This document shows, piece by piece, positions 48,644-57,276 of a stretch of 64,000 nt of DNA (its first letter is position 1; each line of letters begins with the position of its first letter). The notes under the pieces are model-generated. The model saw only the letters and a list, made by a program, of their open reading frames with translations, did not search any database and was not told the origin of the DNA. The position numbers and the translations under genes are program-made. This stretch comes from an uncultured Spirochaetales bacterium. Lineage in GTDB: Bacteria > Spirochaetota > Spirochaetia > Sphaerochaetales > Sphaerochaetaceae. The stretch covers positions 1 to 64,000 of the forward strand of contig CALXKL010000007.1 of assembly GCA_944388965.1 (NCBI GenBank), read 5' to 3'.

Positions 48644-51103
48644 TTAAGCGATGACGAGGATCGGGTCGTCGGCCTGGAGCTGGTCGCCCTGGCTGACGAG
48701 GATGTCGGCGATGACACCGTCGCAGGGAGCGTAGATGGGGTTCTCCATCTTCATGGCCTCCATGATGACGATCTCGTCGTTCGTCTTGACCCTGTCACCC
48801 TTCTTCACGTTCAGGCGGAGAATCAGGCCGGGCATCGGAGCCGCGACAGTCTGGCCTCCGGATACCGGAGCGCTGACCGTCTCCTGGACAGGAGCCGCTG
48901 CAGGAGCGGGAGCTGCCTGGGGTGCAGGAGCCGCCTGGACAGGGGCCGTCTGCTGGACGGCGACACCGCCGATGGTGAGGATCAGGTCGTCCGCCTGGAT
49001 CTGGTCGCCCTGGTTGACCGCGATGGAGGTGATCTGACCGTCGCAGGGAGCGTAGATGGGGTTCTCCATCTTCATGGCCTCCATGATGACGATCTCGTCG
49101 TTCTTCTTCACGCTGTCGCCGACCTTGACGTTGAGGCGGAGAATCAGGCCGGGCATCGGAGCCACGACGTTCTCGCTGCCGGTGACGACGGTCTGTGCAA
49201 CGGGAGCCGCTGCAGGAGCGGGAGCTGCCTGGGCAGAGGGAGCCGCCTGGACAGGTGCGGCCTGCTGGACGGCGACGCCGCCGATGGTGAGGATCAGGTC
49301 GTCTGCCTGGATCTGGTCGCCCTGGTTGACCGCGATGGAGGTGATCTGACCGTCGCAGGGGGCGTAGATGGGGTTCTCCATCTTCATGGCCTCCATGATG
49401 ACGATCTCGTCGTTCTTCTTCACGCTGTCGCCGACCTTGACGTTGAGGCGGAGGACCAGGCCGGGCATCGGAGCCACTACGTTCTCGCTGCCGGTGACGA
49501 CGGTCTGTGCAACGGGAGCTGCTGCAGGAGCGGGAGCCGCCTTGATGCCGTCGACGATCGACAGAGGATAGCTGACGCCGTTGACCACGGCCGCGTTGTC
49601 GGAGAGCTTGACGCCGTATGCGTTTCCGTTGACGGTGACCGTGTACTCGCCGCTAGCGTTCTTCTTCGCCTCGCTCTTCTTCTCGGCGGTCTTCTCGACC
49701 TTCCTGACGCCGTTGACCTTGGCCTTGCCGGTCAGGTAGAGGATTCCCTTCTCCTTGCAGCTTGCCGCGATGAAGATGTTCTCGTCGGTCTTCTCGAGTC
49801 CGGCCTCGTCAAGCATCTTCTTTGCAGCCTCGATGCCCTTTGCGGGGTTCCTGTCGTTGATGTCGACGACCTTCTCGGTGGTCGGCTCGAGCTTGAGCTG
49901 CTCGCTGGCCGCCTTGACGACCTCTGCATCAGGCTCGACAGGAGTCTTGCCGAAGTAGCCGAGGACCATCTTGCCATAGCCTTCGGCGATCTTCTTCCAC
50001 GGTCCGAACATGACGTTGTTGAACGCCTGCTGGAAGTAGAACTGGGACACCGGCGTGACGCTGGTTCCGAAGCCGCCCTTCTTGACGACGTCGCCCATGG
50101 CCTCGACGATCTGGGGATACTTGTCCATCAGGCCGTTGTCGCGAAGCATCTGGGTGTTCGCCGTGAGGGCTCCGCCGGGAAGCGGGAAGAACGGGATCTC
50201 GGGGTTGACGGCTGTCGCCTCAGGCGGCAGGAAGTAGTCCTTCATGCAGTCCTGGAAGACGCGCTCGGCCTCCTGGATCTTCGTGACGTCGATGTCGAGG
50301 TCGTAGTCGGTTCCACGCAGTGCGTGCCACATCGTGAGGATGTCGGGCTGGCAGGTTCCGCCGGAGCAGGGGACCATGGACAGGTCGACCTGGGTCGCAC
50401 CGGCCTCGATGGCGGACATGTACTGCTGGATGGACACGCCTGCCGTCTCGTGGGAGTGGAAGACGATGTTCATGTTGGGGCCGACGAGCTTGCGGGCCCT
50501 CTTGATGGTCTCGTAGACGTTGTGGGGCGTGGATGTGCCGGATGCGTCCTTGAAGCAGAGGGAGTCGAATGGGATGCCTGCATCCAGAATCTGGCGCAGG
50601 ATCTTCTCGTAGAACTCGGGGTTGTGGGCCGCGGCCTTGTAGCTGTCGGGAAGGCTCATCATGGTCACCGTGACCTCGTGTCTGAGGCCGGCGTCGTGGA
50701 TCGCCTTTCCGGAGTCGATCAGGTTGTTGACGTCGTTGAGGGCGTCGAAGTTGCGGATCGTGGTCATTCCATGCTTCTTGAACATCTGGGCATGGAGCTT
50801 GATGACGTCCCTGGGCTGGGAGTCGAGACCGACGACGTTGACGCCTCTTGCGAGGGTCTGGAGGTTGGCGTCAGGGCCTGCGACTCTCCTGAACTCGTCC
50901 ATCATCGCGAAGGCGTCCTCGTTCGTGTAGAAGTAGAGAGCCTGGAAGCGGGCGCCACCGCCTGCCTCGAAGTGCCTGATGCCGGCTTCCCTGGCGGCCT
51001 CGACCGCCGGCATGAAGTCCTTTGTGAAGACACGCGCTCCATAGACGGACTGGAAACCGTCGCGGAAGGCCGTGCACATGAAGTTGATCTTTTTCTTTGC
51101 CAT
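48644..51103 (-). CDS. oadA: Oxaloacetate decarboxylase alpha subunit with three biotinyl domains
   Basis: 819 aa; usual OadA is about 590-620 aa. The carboxyltransferase TIM barrel spans about residues 1-300 (CTAFRDGFQSVYGAR; SLCFKDASGTSTPHN; HSHETAGVSIQQYM). A helical PYC_OADA domain follows to about 480, then a linker. Three biotinyl domains come next, each with EAMKM: biotin lysines at 574, 678 and 785. Domains 1 and 2 are nearly identical, in protein and DNA; domain 3 differs more. Pro/Ala linkers separate them. It transfers the carboxyl of oxaloacetate to biotin for OadB. The N-terminal barrel is diverged from enterobacterial OadA. Confidence 0.92.
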   Translation of the reverse strand: MAKKKINFMCTAFRDGFQSVYGARVFTKDFMPAVEAAREAGIRHFEAGGGARFQALYFYTNEDAFAMMDEFRRVAGPDANLQTLARGVNVVGLDSQPRDVIKLHAQMFKKHGMTTIRNFDALNDVNNLIDSGKAIHDAGLRHEVTVTMMSLPDSYKAAAHNPEFYEKILRQILDAGIPFDSLCFKDASGTSTPHNVYETIKRARKLVGPNMNIVFHSHETAGVSIQQYMSAIEAGATQVDLSMVPCSGGTCQPDILTMWHALRGTDYDLDIDVTKIQEAERVFQDCMKDYFLPPEATAVNPEIPFFPLPGGALTANTQMLRDNGLMDKYPQIVEAMGDVVKKGGFGTSVTPVSQFYFQQAFNNVMFGPWKKIAEGYGKMVLGYFGKTPVEPDAEVVKAASEQLKLEPTTEKVVDINDRNPAKGIEAAKKMLDEAGLEKTDENIFIAASCKEKGILYLTGKAKVNGVRKVEKTAEKKSEAKKNASGEYTVTVNGNAYGVKLSDNAAVVNGVSYPLSIVDGIKAAPAPAAAPVAQTVVTGSENVVAPMPGLVLRLNVKVGDSVKKNDEIVIMEAMKMENPIYAPCDGQITSIAVNQGDQIQADDLILTIGGVAVQQAAPVQAAPSAQAAPAPAAAPVAQTVVTGSENVVAPMPGLILRLNVKVGDSVKKNDEIVIMEAMKMENPIYAPCDGQITSIAVNQGDQIQADDLILTIGGVAVQQTAPVQAAPAPQAAPAPAAAPVQETVSAPVSGGQTVAAPMPGLILRLNVKKGDRVKTNDEIVIMEAMKMENPIYAPCDGVIADILVSQGDQLQADDPILVIA
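48735..49570. repeat. Tandem DNA repeats encoding three biotinyl domains
   Basis: Units begin at about 48735, 49056 and 49368, so spacings are 321 and 312 bp. The two units farthest from the gene 3' end are almost identical over more than 200 bp; the third has more substitutions. This points to an unequal-crossover duplication after an older one. Confidence 0.9.
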
Positions 51104-51115
51104 ATCTCTTTCCTT

Positions 51116-51412
51116 TTAGTTCCTAGACTTGGAGTAGGCGGCTGCGATGGCCGCGGCGATCTCGGCATCCTTGGCTGCGGAGCTCTGCGCCGCCGGGCGG
51201 GAGGCGGCCGATGCCGTCGTGGCAGGAGCCTTCTTCTTCGGCTCTATTGCCGGTGCGAACCTGGAGCAGACCCTGCTCATCCCCTTGGTGGCGAATACCA
51301 GAATCGCCAGGAAGATGAACACGAAGCCCATGCCCAGGACGAGAAGCACGAGTCCGTCCTGAAGCTGGCGGATCAGCACATCTCTTGGCATGTTCGTTAA
51401 GAGTGTCAGCAT
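51116..51412 (-). CDS. oadG: Oxaloacetate decarboxylase gamma subunit
   Basis: 98 aa. One N-terminal membrane helix (LVLLVLGMGFVFIFLAILVF) precedes an Ala/Pro-rich flexible part and a short C-terminal helix (DAEIAAAIAAAYSKSR), the standard OadG design. It anchors the alpha subunit to OadB. First gene of the oadGAB operon, 12 bp before oadA. Confidence 0.9.
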   Translation of the reverse strand: MLTLLTNMPRDVLIRQLQDGLVLLVLGMGFVFIFLAILVFATKGMSRVCSRFAPAIEPKKKAPATTASAASRPAAQSSAAKDAEIAAAIAAAYSKSRN

Positions 51413-51576
51413 TGGTTTTATCTCCTAATGGGTTTGAATCGTATTCAGCGACAACTATATCGTAATCGCGTGACGAAAGGCAACAGCATTAATCTTTGAA
51501 TAATATGCGCGTATATGTGAAGAAGACCTTGTCATGATGTTGCAGTGCCGGTGCAATCGTGCAAGAATCTGAACAC

Positions 51577-52485
51577 ATGAGACCCGTCAACCCCAAGCGT
51601 CTGGTCAAGGACTACGCACGCATCTTCTTCGGCACGTTCATGGCCGCATGCGGCATCGCCATCTTCTCTAACCCCGCCAGGCTCACCGGAGGCGGAGTCA
51701 CCGGTGTCGGCACGATACTCTACTACACGCTGGGCATCGATCCCGGCGTGTCGATGCTGTGCATCAACATACCGCTGTTCTTCCTGGGAATGCACTTCTT
51801 CGGCTCGAAGTACGGCCTGAAGGTCTTCGTCGGAGCCACGATGCTCTCCGTCTGGACATCGGTGCTGGGCGGCCTCACCGGCTACCGGGGGGTGCTGGAC
51901 TACACGGACACCACGAACGTCCTGATCTCGGCCATCTGCTACGGCGTCCTGGTCGGAGGCGGAATCGGAATCGTCATGCGGGCCGGAGCCAACACCGGCG
52001 GCACCGACATCCTGGCGCAGATCGTGGCCAAGTTCACACCGTTCAACGTCGGCAGCATCGAGTTCTGCATGAATGCATGCGTCGTGCTGTGCGGCGGATT
52101 CTTCTTCGGCATCCGCAACACCATCTTCGCCTTCATAGCGATGTACATCTCAGGGCAGATGATCAGCTACGTCGTGGTGAAGTGGGGCACCAGTCTGGCA
52201 AAGACGGCATACATCTTCTCAAACGACCGCGTGCCGGACATCTCCCGGCGCGTGATAAGTGAGCTCCACCATGGCGGCACGCTCTTCAAGGGAACCGGCA
52301 TCTACACCTCCAAGGAGCGCAACATGCTCATGGTGGTCGTGCCGAACAACCAGCTGAGGATCCTCGAGGAGATCGTCCACGAGGCGGACCCCAAGGCCTT
52401 CATGTTCATAAGCGAGGCCTTCCAGGTGCTCGGCAACGGCTTCACCCCGTTCCGCGACAAGGTGGAGTCCAGCAACCAGAACTGA
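51577..52485 (+). CDS. YitT-family membrane protein (DUF161/DUF2179)
   Basis: 302 aa. Residues about 10-200 carry five or six helices (IFFGTFMAACGIAIFSNPAR, MRAGANTGGTDILAQIVAKF); residues about 215-300 are the cytosolic DUF2179 domain (TLFKGTGIYTSKERNMLMVV). The family is membrane-bound with unsettled function. ATG 51577 was chosen over an in-frame GTG at 51559; neither has a good ribosome site. Confidence 0.88.
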   Translation: MRPVNPKRLVKDYARIFFGTFMAACGIAIFSNPARLTGGGVTGVGTILYYTLGIDPGVSMLCINIPLFFLGMHFFGSKYGLKVFVGATMLSVWTSVLGGLTGYRGVLDYTDTTNVLISAICYGVLVGGGIGIVMRAGANTGGTDILAQIVAKFTPFNVGSIEFCMNACVVLCGGFFFGIRNTIFAFIAMYISGQMISYVVVKWGTSLAKTAYIFSNDRVPDISRRVISELHHGGTLFKGTGIYTSKERNMLMVVVPNNQLRILEEIVHEADPKAFMFISEAFQVLGNGFTPFRDKVESSNQN

Positions 52486-52546
52486 CAAATCCGCCTTGCC
52501 CCGGGAGGTCCTTTGGGGCTATAGTCCTCCACCGGAGGATGTGAAG

Positions 52547-53722
52547 ATGTTTTCGCTGGGTTCTTTCCTTGACGTCAGGAAGGAGGACAGGCCGCTGCTG
52601 TACTACACGTACTACGCGTTCCTGGTCTCCGGGATGATGAGCACCGTGCTGGGGGCCATCCTGCCGAGCCTGTCCGCCGAATACGGGCTTTCCTATTCCG
52701 TGCAGGGCTCGCTGCTCTCGTTCCATCAGATCGGCAACCTGGCCGCGGTGTATCTGGCGGGGTTCCTCCCTTACGCCATCGGCCGCAAGAGGAGCACGCT
52801 GCTTGGAGCCAGCGGAATCATCCTGGGACTCGTCTTCATGACGCTGTACGGCAACCCGCTTTTTCTGATGCTGGCCTTCGCCCTGACGGGAATCGGACGC
52901 GGGACGCTTTCGAACATGACCAACGTCGTCGTCGGACAGTGCGCCGGAAACAAGGCGGGCGGTCTCAACCTCCTTCATGCATCCTATGCCGTAGGCGCCT
53001 TCATATCGCCCCTGATCGCCCTTGCCGCAGGAGATTCCTGGTGGAAGTGGCCGTGCTGGGCGATATCCGCCCTCATGCTGCTCTCGCTTGTCCTCATCGG
53101 CACTTCGTCCCTGAGCAGCGAGCGCACCAGGCGGGATCCTGATTGTGGGCAGAAGAGCTTCATGAAGGACTTCGCCTTCTGGCTCAACACGCTGATCATG
53201 CTCTTCTACCTGTGCGCAGAGGCCTCCCTCACGGGTTGGCTCGTGACGTACTTCAAGGACAGCGGCATGCTCCCGGCATCACTTGCACCTTCGGTCCAGT
53301 CCCTGATGTGGGTCACCATTCTCGTCGGCCGCCTGGTGTGCGCGAGCCTGTCCGTACGGATGAACAAGGCAGTGCTGATCATGATCCTGGGAACCGTGAT
53401 GACCGGTTTCTTCGCGCTCATGGTCCTCACCTCCAGCCCCGCCGTGGCGATGGTCGCCGTCCTCGGGGTGGGGCTGTCCATGAGCGGCATCTATCCGACG
53501 ACGCTCTCGACGATGCCTGGAAAGTACAATTCATCCACGGTCGCCACCGGCACCTGCATCGCCGTGGCGTCTGTCGGCGGAATCGTGATGCCGATGATCA
53601 TAGGCGCCGTGGCCGAGACCAGCGGACTTGCAAGTGGAATCTCCCTGATCCTCTTCGCCCTGGTGGTCATGCTGGCTCTGATGCTGACCAAGCTTGTACT
53701 GACTCTCAGAGGACGGGTCTGA
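52547..53722 (+). CDS. MFS transporter
   Basis: 391 aa with 12 predicted helices. The family signature lies between helices 2 and 3 (GFLPYAIGRKRSTLLG). The overall pattern is like FucP/sugar-type MFS permeases (GIGRGTLSNMTNVVVGQCAG). The start follows CCGGAGG. It is convergent to the rhamnose operon, so a role in sugar uptake, perhaps rhamnose, is possible but only inferred. Confidence 0.85.
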   Translation: MFSLGSFLDVRKEDRPLLYYTYYAFLVSGMMSTVLGAILPSLSAEYGLSYSVQGSLLSFHQIGNLAAVYLAGFLPYAIGRKRSTLLGASGIILGLVFMTLYGNPLFLMLAFALTGIGRGTLSNMTNVVVGQCAGNKAGGLNLLHASYAVGAFISPLIALAAGDSWWKWPCWAISALMLLSLVLIGTSSLSSERTRRDPDCGQKSFMKDFAFWLNTLIMLFYLCAEASLTGWLVTYFKDSGMLPASLAPSVQSLMWVTILVGRLVCASLSVRMNKAVLIMILGTVMTGFFALMVLTSSPAVAMVAVLGVGLSMSGIYPTTLSTMPGKYNSSTVATGTCIAVASVGGIVMPMIIGAVAETSGLASGISLILFALVVMLALMLTKLVLTLRGRV

Positions 53723-53729
53723 GACGACA

Positions 53730-53755
53730 GGGCGCGACCTGTGACGGCCGCGCCC
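53730..53755. terminator. Hairpin between MFS and rhaD genes
   Basis: GGGCGCG (53730-53736) pairs with CGCGCCC (53749-53755). It lies 8 bp past the MFS stop and 25 bp before the rhaD stop. No T-run follows on either side, so efficiency is uncertain. Confidence 0.4.
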
Positions 53756-53779
53756 ATGCCCATGCTGTGATCATGATCC

Positions 53780-54580
53780 TCAGTCCAGGAAGTCCTCGTT
53801 GATCTTCACGCCGAAGGCGTCGGCGAGGAGGCGCAGCTGGTCGTCGCCTATCGTCCTCACGATTCCCGCACCCTTTGCCTTGAGGTATATCTCCGCCGCC
53901 TTCTCGATGGTATGCACAAGACCGAAGGTCTCGTCGAAGGTCTCTCCCGAGCCGAATATGCCGTGGAAGGCCCATACGACGGCGGGGTAGGTCCTGATCA
54001 GCTTCGACGTCTCGAGCGCTATGTCCGTGCCGCCGGGGATCATCCAGTCCAGTATGCCGACGCCCTCGGGGAACACGACGGCACACTCCGTCTCGCTCTG
54101 CCAGAGGATGCGCGAGAGCACTCTGGCATCCGGCTCGATCGTGTAGCTCAGCGCCGTGATGTTCGCCGGGTGGGCGTGGTAGATCACGCGGCATCTTCCA
54201 TCTGTGACTGCGCATCTGGCGATGTGGTTGAGCAGATGGCTGGGCAGCTCGCTGGTCGGCTTCGCATCGTCCTCGAGGCCCCAGAGAATCGTGTAGCCGG
54301 CACCATCGTCGTCGATGCGTATGATGCCCATGTTCCTTTCGGGTTCGAGAGGCATGTTCCGCATGTACTTCCCGCTTCCGGAAGTGATGAAGTGCTCTCC
54401 GGCCAGGGCGGAAGCGTCGATGGGCAGGTCAAGATGCCTGTCCTGCGTGAACAGGTTCCTGCATCCCTCGACCTCCTCCGGTCTCATCCTGTATGTCAGG
54501 TTTCCGCCGTTCCTCTCGTGCCAGCCCAGCTTGTAGCCGTCATGGCACATCCTGATGTAGTCCTCGATCACCCTGTGCAT
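53780..54580 (-). CDS. rhaD: Rhamnulose-1-phosphate aldolase
   Basis: 266 aa, class II aldolase family. NGGNLTYRM near the N-terminus binds phosphate, IYHAHPANITAL supplies two zinc His, and a third His lies in VVWAFHGIFGSG. It splits rhamnulose 1-phosphate into dihydroxyacetone phosphate and lactaldehyde. Last gene of rhaBAD in the transcribed direction; 3 bp after rhaA. Confidence 0.95.
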   Translation of the reverse strand: MHRVIEDYIRMCHDGYKLGWHERNGGNLTYRMRPEEVEGCRNLFTQDRHLDLPIDASALAGEHFITSGSGKYMRNMPLEPERNMGIIRIDDDGAGYTILWGLEDDAKPTSELPSHLLNHIARCAVTDGRCRVIYHAHPANITALSYTIEPDARVLSRILWQSETECAVVFPEGVGILDWMIPGGTDIALETSKLIRTYPAVVWAFHGIFGSGETFDETFGLVHTIEKAAEIYLKAKGAGIVRTIGDDQLRLLADAFGVKINEDFLD

Positions 54581-54583
54581 GTC

Positions 54584-55819
54584 TCAGCTCCTCTTCAGGA
54601 GGACGTCCTCCTCGTATTTCTTCACTGCATCGTACCATGCGAATCCGGGTTCGATGCCCTCTCTTCTCAGGAACTCGTTCCACACCTCCTGCCAGGGCAG
54701 CTCGTTCATCGACTCACCGTAGGCGAACAGGTGGGTGAAGTCCTCCTTCTCCTGGTCCGCGGCCATCTTCGCTCCATCCTCGAGCATGGCCATCAGCAGG
54801 GCCTTCTTCATGTTGTTCGTTCCGACGACCCAGGCCACGATGCGGTTGATCGAGGCGTCGAAGAAGTCAAGGCCGATGAGGACCTTGTCCAGTGCGTCGC
54901 AGCGGACGATCTGCCTGGCGATGGCGCGGATCTCGTCGTCCAGCCGCACCACATGGTCGCTGTCCCAGCGCACCGCACGGGTCACGTGCAGCGGGATCCT
55001 GTCGAACACGGTCAGCAGCGCGGGTATCTTGTCCGCAACGGATTCGGTGGGGTGGTAGTGGCCGTTGTCCAGCAGCTGGTAGACCCCCTTGTGGCTCGCA
55101 GCGTAGCCCAGGTAGAACTCGCCCGAGCCGACCGTGAAGGACTCGACGCCGATACCGAATACCTTGCTCTCCACGCTGTCTATGACACCATCCAGCTTCT
55201 CGCTGAAGATCCGGTCCAGGCATTCCTTCAGCCTCAGACGCGGGGTCAGACAGTCGGCCGGCGTGTCCTTGAAGCCGTCCGGGATCCAGAGATTGCACGT
55301 GCTCCAGCCTCCCAGCTCGCGGGCGAAGTGCGCAGCCACGCGGCGGCTGCGGATGCAGTGCTCCGTCCAGAACCTGCGCACCTCCTCATGCGGGGAGGAG
55401 AGGGTGAGGTTGTTGACGACCATCGGGTGGGAGAAGCAGGTCGGGTTGAAGTCCAGTCCGAGTCCGTGCTCCCTGGCGAAGTCGACCCATCCGTCGTAGT
55501 CCTCCGGCTCGATTGCGTCCCTGTCCACGTCCCGGGCTCCGGTGATGTAGCTGGCGTGCAGGTTGAGTCTCTTGGCACCGGGGATCATGGAGGAGGCGAA
55601 GGCGAAGTCCGCCATCAGCTCCTGTGCGTTGCGTGCCCTTCCTGGGTAGTTGCCGGTCGTCTGGATGCCTCCGGACAGGGCCCGGGCCCCCTTCTCGAAG
55701 CCGACCACGTCATCGCCCTGCCAGCAGTTGATGCTGACCGGGACTTCTGCGATGGTCGCGAGCACCTTCTCGGTGTCTATGCCGATGGCGGCGTAGGCCT
55801 CTCTCGCTTCACTGTACAT
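54584..55819 (-). CDS. rhaA: L-rhamnose isomerase
   Basis: 411 aa, normal length. VSINCWQGDDVVGFEKGAR at the start and the metal-site segments LLDNGHYHPTESVADKI and IGLDFFDASINRI are family features. It converts L-rhamnose to L-rhamnulose with a divalent metal. It overlaps the rhaB stop by 11 bp, so the two are coupled. Confidence 0.96.
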   Translation of the reverse strand: MYSEAREAYAAIGIDTEKVLATIAEVPVSINCWQGDDVVGFEKGARALSGGIQTTGNYPGRARNAQELMADFAFASSMIPGAKRLNLHASYITGARDVDRDAIEPEDYDGWVDFAREHGLGLDFNPTCFSHPMVVNNLTLSSPHEEVRRFWTEHCIRSRRVAAHFARELGGWSTCNLWIPDGFKDTPADCLTPRLRLKECLDRIFSEKLDGVIDSVESKVFGIGVESFTVGSGEFYLGYAASHKGVYQLLDNGHYHPTESVADKIPALLTVFDRIPLHVTRAVRWDSDHVVRLDDEIRAIARQIVRCDALDKVLIGLDFFDASINRIVAWVVGTNNMKKALLMAMLEDGAKMAADQEKEDFTHLFAYGESMNELPWQEVWNEFLRREGIEPGFAWYDAVKKYEEDVLLKRS

Positions 55820-57179
55820 TGTCTTCCTCCTGAGTGATGTGTCCTATGTCGAACGAGGATGTCAGGATCCGGACGATGTCCTCCCTCCTGATCAGCCCCG
55901 TATGCATCATCGCGGACAGCAGGGCGCCAGTGGCGCTTCCCTCCTGCGGTCCCGTGGTGATTTCGAGTCCGGTATACCTTCCGGCCAGTGTGTTCAGATA
56001 CCCGTCCCTGGAGCCGCCTCCGACGATGGCCAGGTGGGTGAAACGGCGGCCGGTGATGTCCTCGAGCTGTCTGATCGAACGTGCGTATGCGTCCGCAAGA
56101 CTGTGGTAGACCACGTTGGCCACCTCTCCGAGGCCTTCGGGTCTGGGAAGCCCCTGCTCGGCTATGGCGTCGGAGACCTCCCTTGTCATGGAGTGCGGAG
56201 CCAGGAAACGGTCGTCCATCGGGTCGACGAGACCGGCCAGCGGACTCTTCCTCGCCATGGCGACCATGTCGTCGAACGAGACATCGTCTCCCGCCTCCCT
56301 GCGTATGCTCTGCAGCATCCAGGTGCCCATGATGTTCTTCAGCAGGCGGATGCGTCCGTCGTCGGCCCCTTCGTTCGTCAGGTTCGCCAGGCGCGCACCA
56401 TCGTCCGTGTATGCCCTGTCGCTGATGCAGCCCAGAAGCGACCAGGTGCCCGAGGAGAGGAAGAGGGAGGTGGCGCCCAGCGGACTGGCGAGCACCGCCG
56501 ATGCCGTGTCGTGAGTGGGTGCGAGTATGAACGTGGCATCGTACCCGATGTCCTCTCTCACCGGCCCCAGGACGGTGCCGGGCATGGACAGGTCTCCAAA
56601 GAGCCGCTGCGGAAGACCGAGTCCGTCGATGAGGTCCCTGTCCCATTCCCTTCTTCCCGCCTTCAGCAGGCCCGATGTGCTGGCGTTGGTGTACTCCTGC
56701 ACCTTGACTCCGGTGAGCCTGAAGGCAAGGTAGTCCGGAATGAAGAGCAGACTGTACGCCTTCTCGAGTATGTCCGGATCCTCCGCCTTCTGTGCCAGCA
56801 GCTGGTAGACCGTGTTGAACTTCTGGTGCTGGATGCCGGTGCGCCGGTACAGCTCTTCCCGCGACACGGGGCATGCGACCTGGTCTGTCCTGCCGTCCCT
56901 GTATGCCACGGCAGGTGTCAGCAGCCTGTCCTCGGCGTCGAGCAGCACGTAGTCCACCGCCCAGGTGTCGATGGTGATGTAGTCCGCCCCTCCGGCCTTC
57001 CTCAGTCCTGCCACCATTTCGCGGTAGAGCATCTCGATGTCCCAGCACAGGTGACCGTCGATGATGCGCTGGGTGTTCTCGAAGCGGTGGACGACCTGGG
57101 TGACGATGCGTCCGTCCTCTAGACGGGCCTTGACGAGCTTGCCGCTCGAGGCTCCGATGTCCATTGCAAGGTAGGTCAT
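55809..57179 (-). CDS. rhaB: Rhamnulokinase
   Basis: 456 aa, FGGY kinase family. MTYLAMDIGASSGKL at the N-terminus binds ATP; ITIDTWAVDYVLLD and the FILAPTHDTASAVLA and LFLSSGTWSLLG segments are typical. It phosphorylates rhamnulose. The ATG 57179 was chosen because MDIGAS is the family start; the longer frame runs into the regulator gene. Divergent from AraC regulator. Confidence 0.96.
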   Translation of the reverse strand: MTYLAMDIGASSGKLVKARLEDGRIVTQVVHRFENTQRIIDGHLCWDIEMLYREMVAGLRKAGGADYITIDTWAVDYVLLDAEDRLLTPAVAYRDGRTDQVACPVSREELYRRTGIQHQKFNTVYQLLAQKAEDPDILEKAYSLLFIPDYLAFRLTGVKVQEYTNASTSGLLKAGRREWDRDLIDGLGLPQRLFGDLSMPGTVLGPVREDIGYDATFILAPTHDTASAVLASPLGATSLFLSSGTWSLLGCISDRAYTDDGARLANLTNEGADDGRIRLLKNIMGTWMLQSIRREAGDDVSFDDMVAMARKSPLAGLVDPMDDRFLAPHSMTREVSDAIAEQGLPRPEGLGEVANVVYHSLADAYARSIRQLEDITGRRFTHLAIVGGGSRDGYLNTLAGRYTGLEITTGPQEGSATGALLSAMMHTGLIRREDIVRILTSSFDIGHITQEEDNVQ

Positions 57180-57276
57180 GACTACATCCTCGTGCCGCTT
57201 TGGCGCATGCGCAAGTGATTGTTTCCACGTTTTATTGATTGATTTTGACAAAACGGTGTGTGAAGATGTAGTCATG
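57177..57276. promoter_or_regulatory. Divergent rhaB/AraC regulatory region with mirrored leaders
   Basis: The two start codons are read outward from a 94-bp gap. CATGACTACATC (57177-57188) and GATGTAGTCATG (57265-57276) are perfect inverted copies, so both genes begin with the same 13-base context. A 10-bp palindrome GCGCATGCGC lies at 57203-57212. These are candidates for AraC-type binding or for shared translational control; no confident -10/-35 pair was found. Confidence 0.55.

Noticed and set aside
48735-49570. Possible CRISPR-like or satellite repeats
   Set aside because: Units are over 300 bp and encode in-frame biotinyl domains of OadA.
53912-55837. Plus-strand frame of 641 codons opposite rhaD and rhaA
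   Set aside because: Shadow of two strongly conserved rhamnose genes; no recognised domain.
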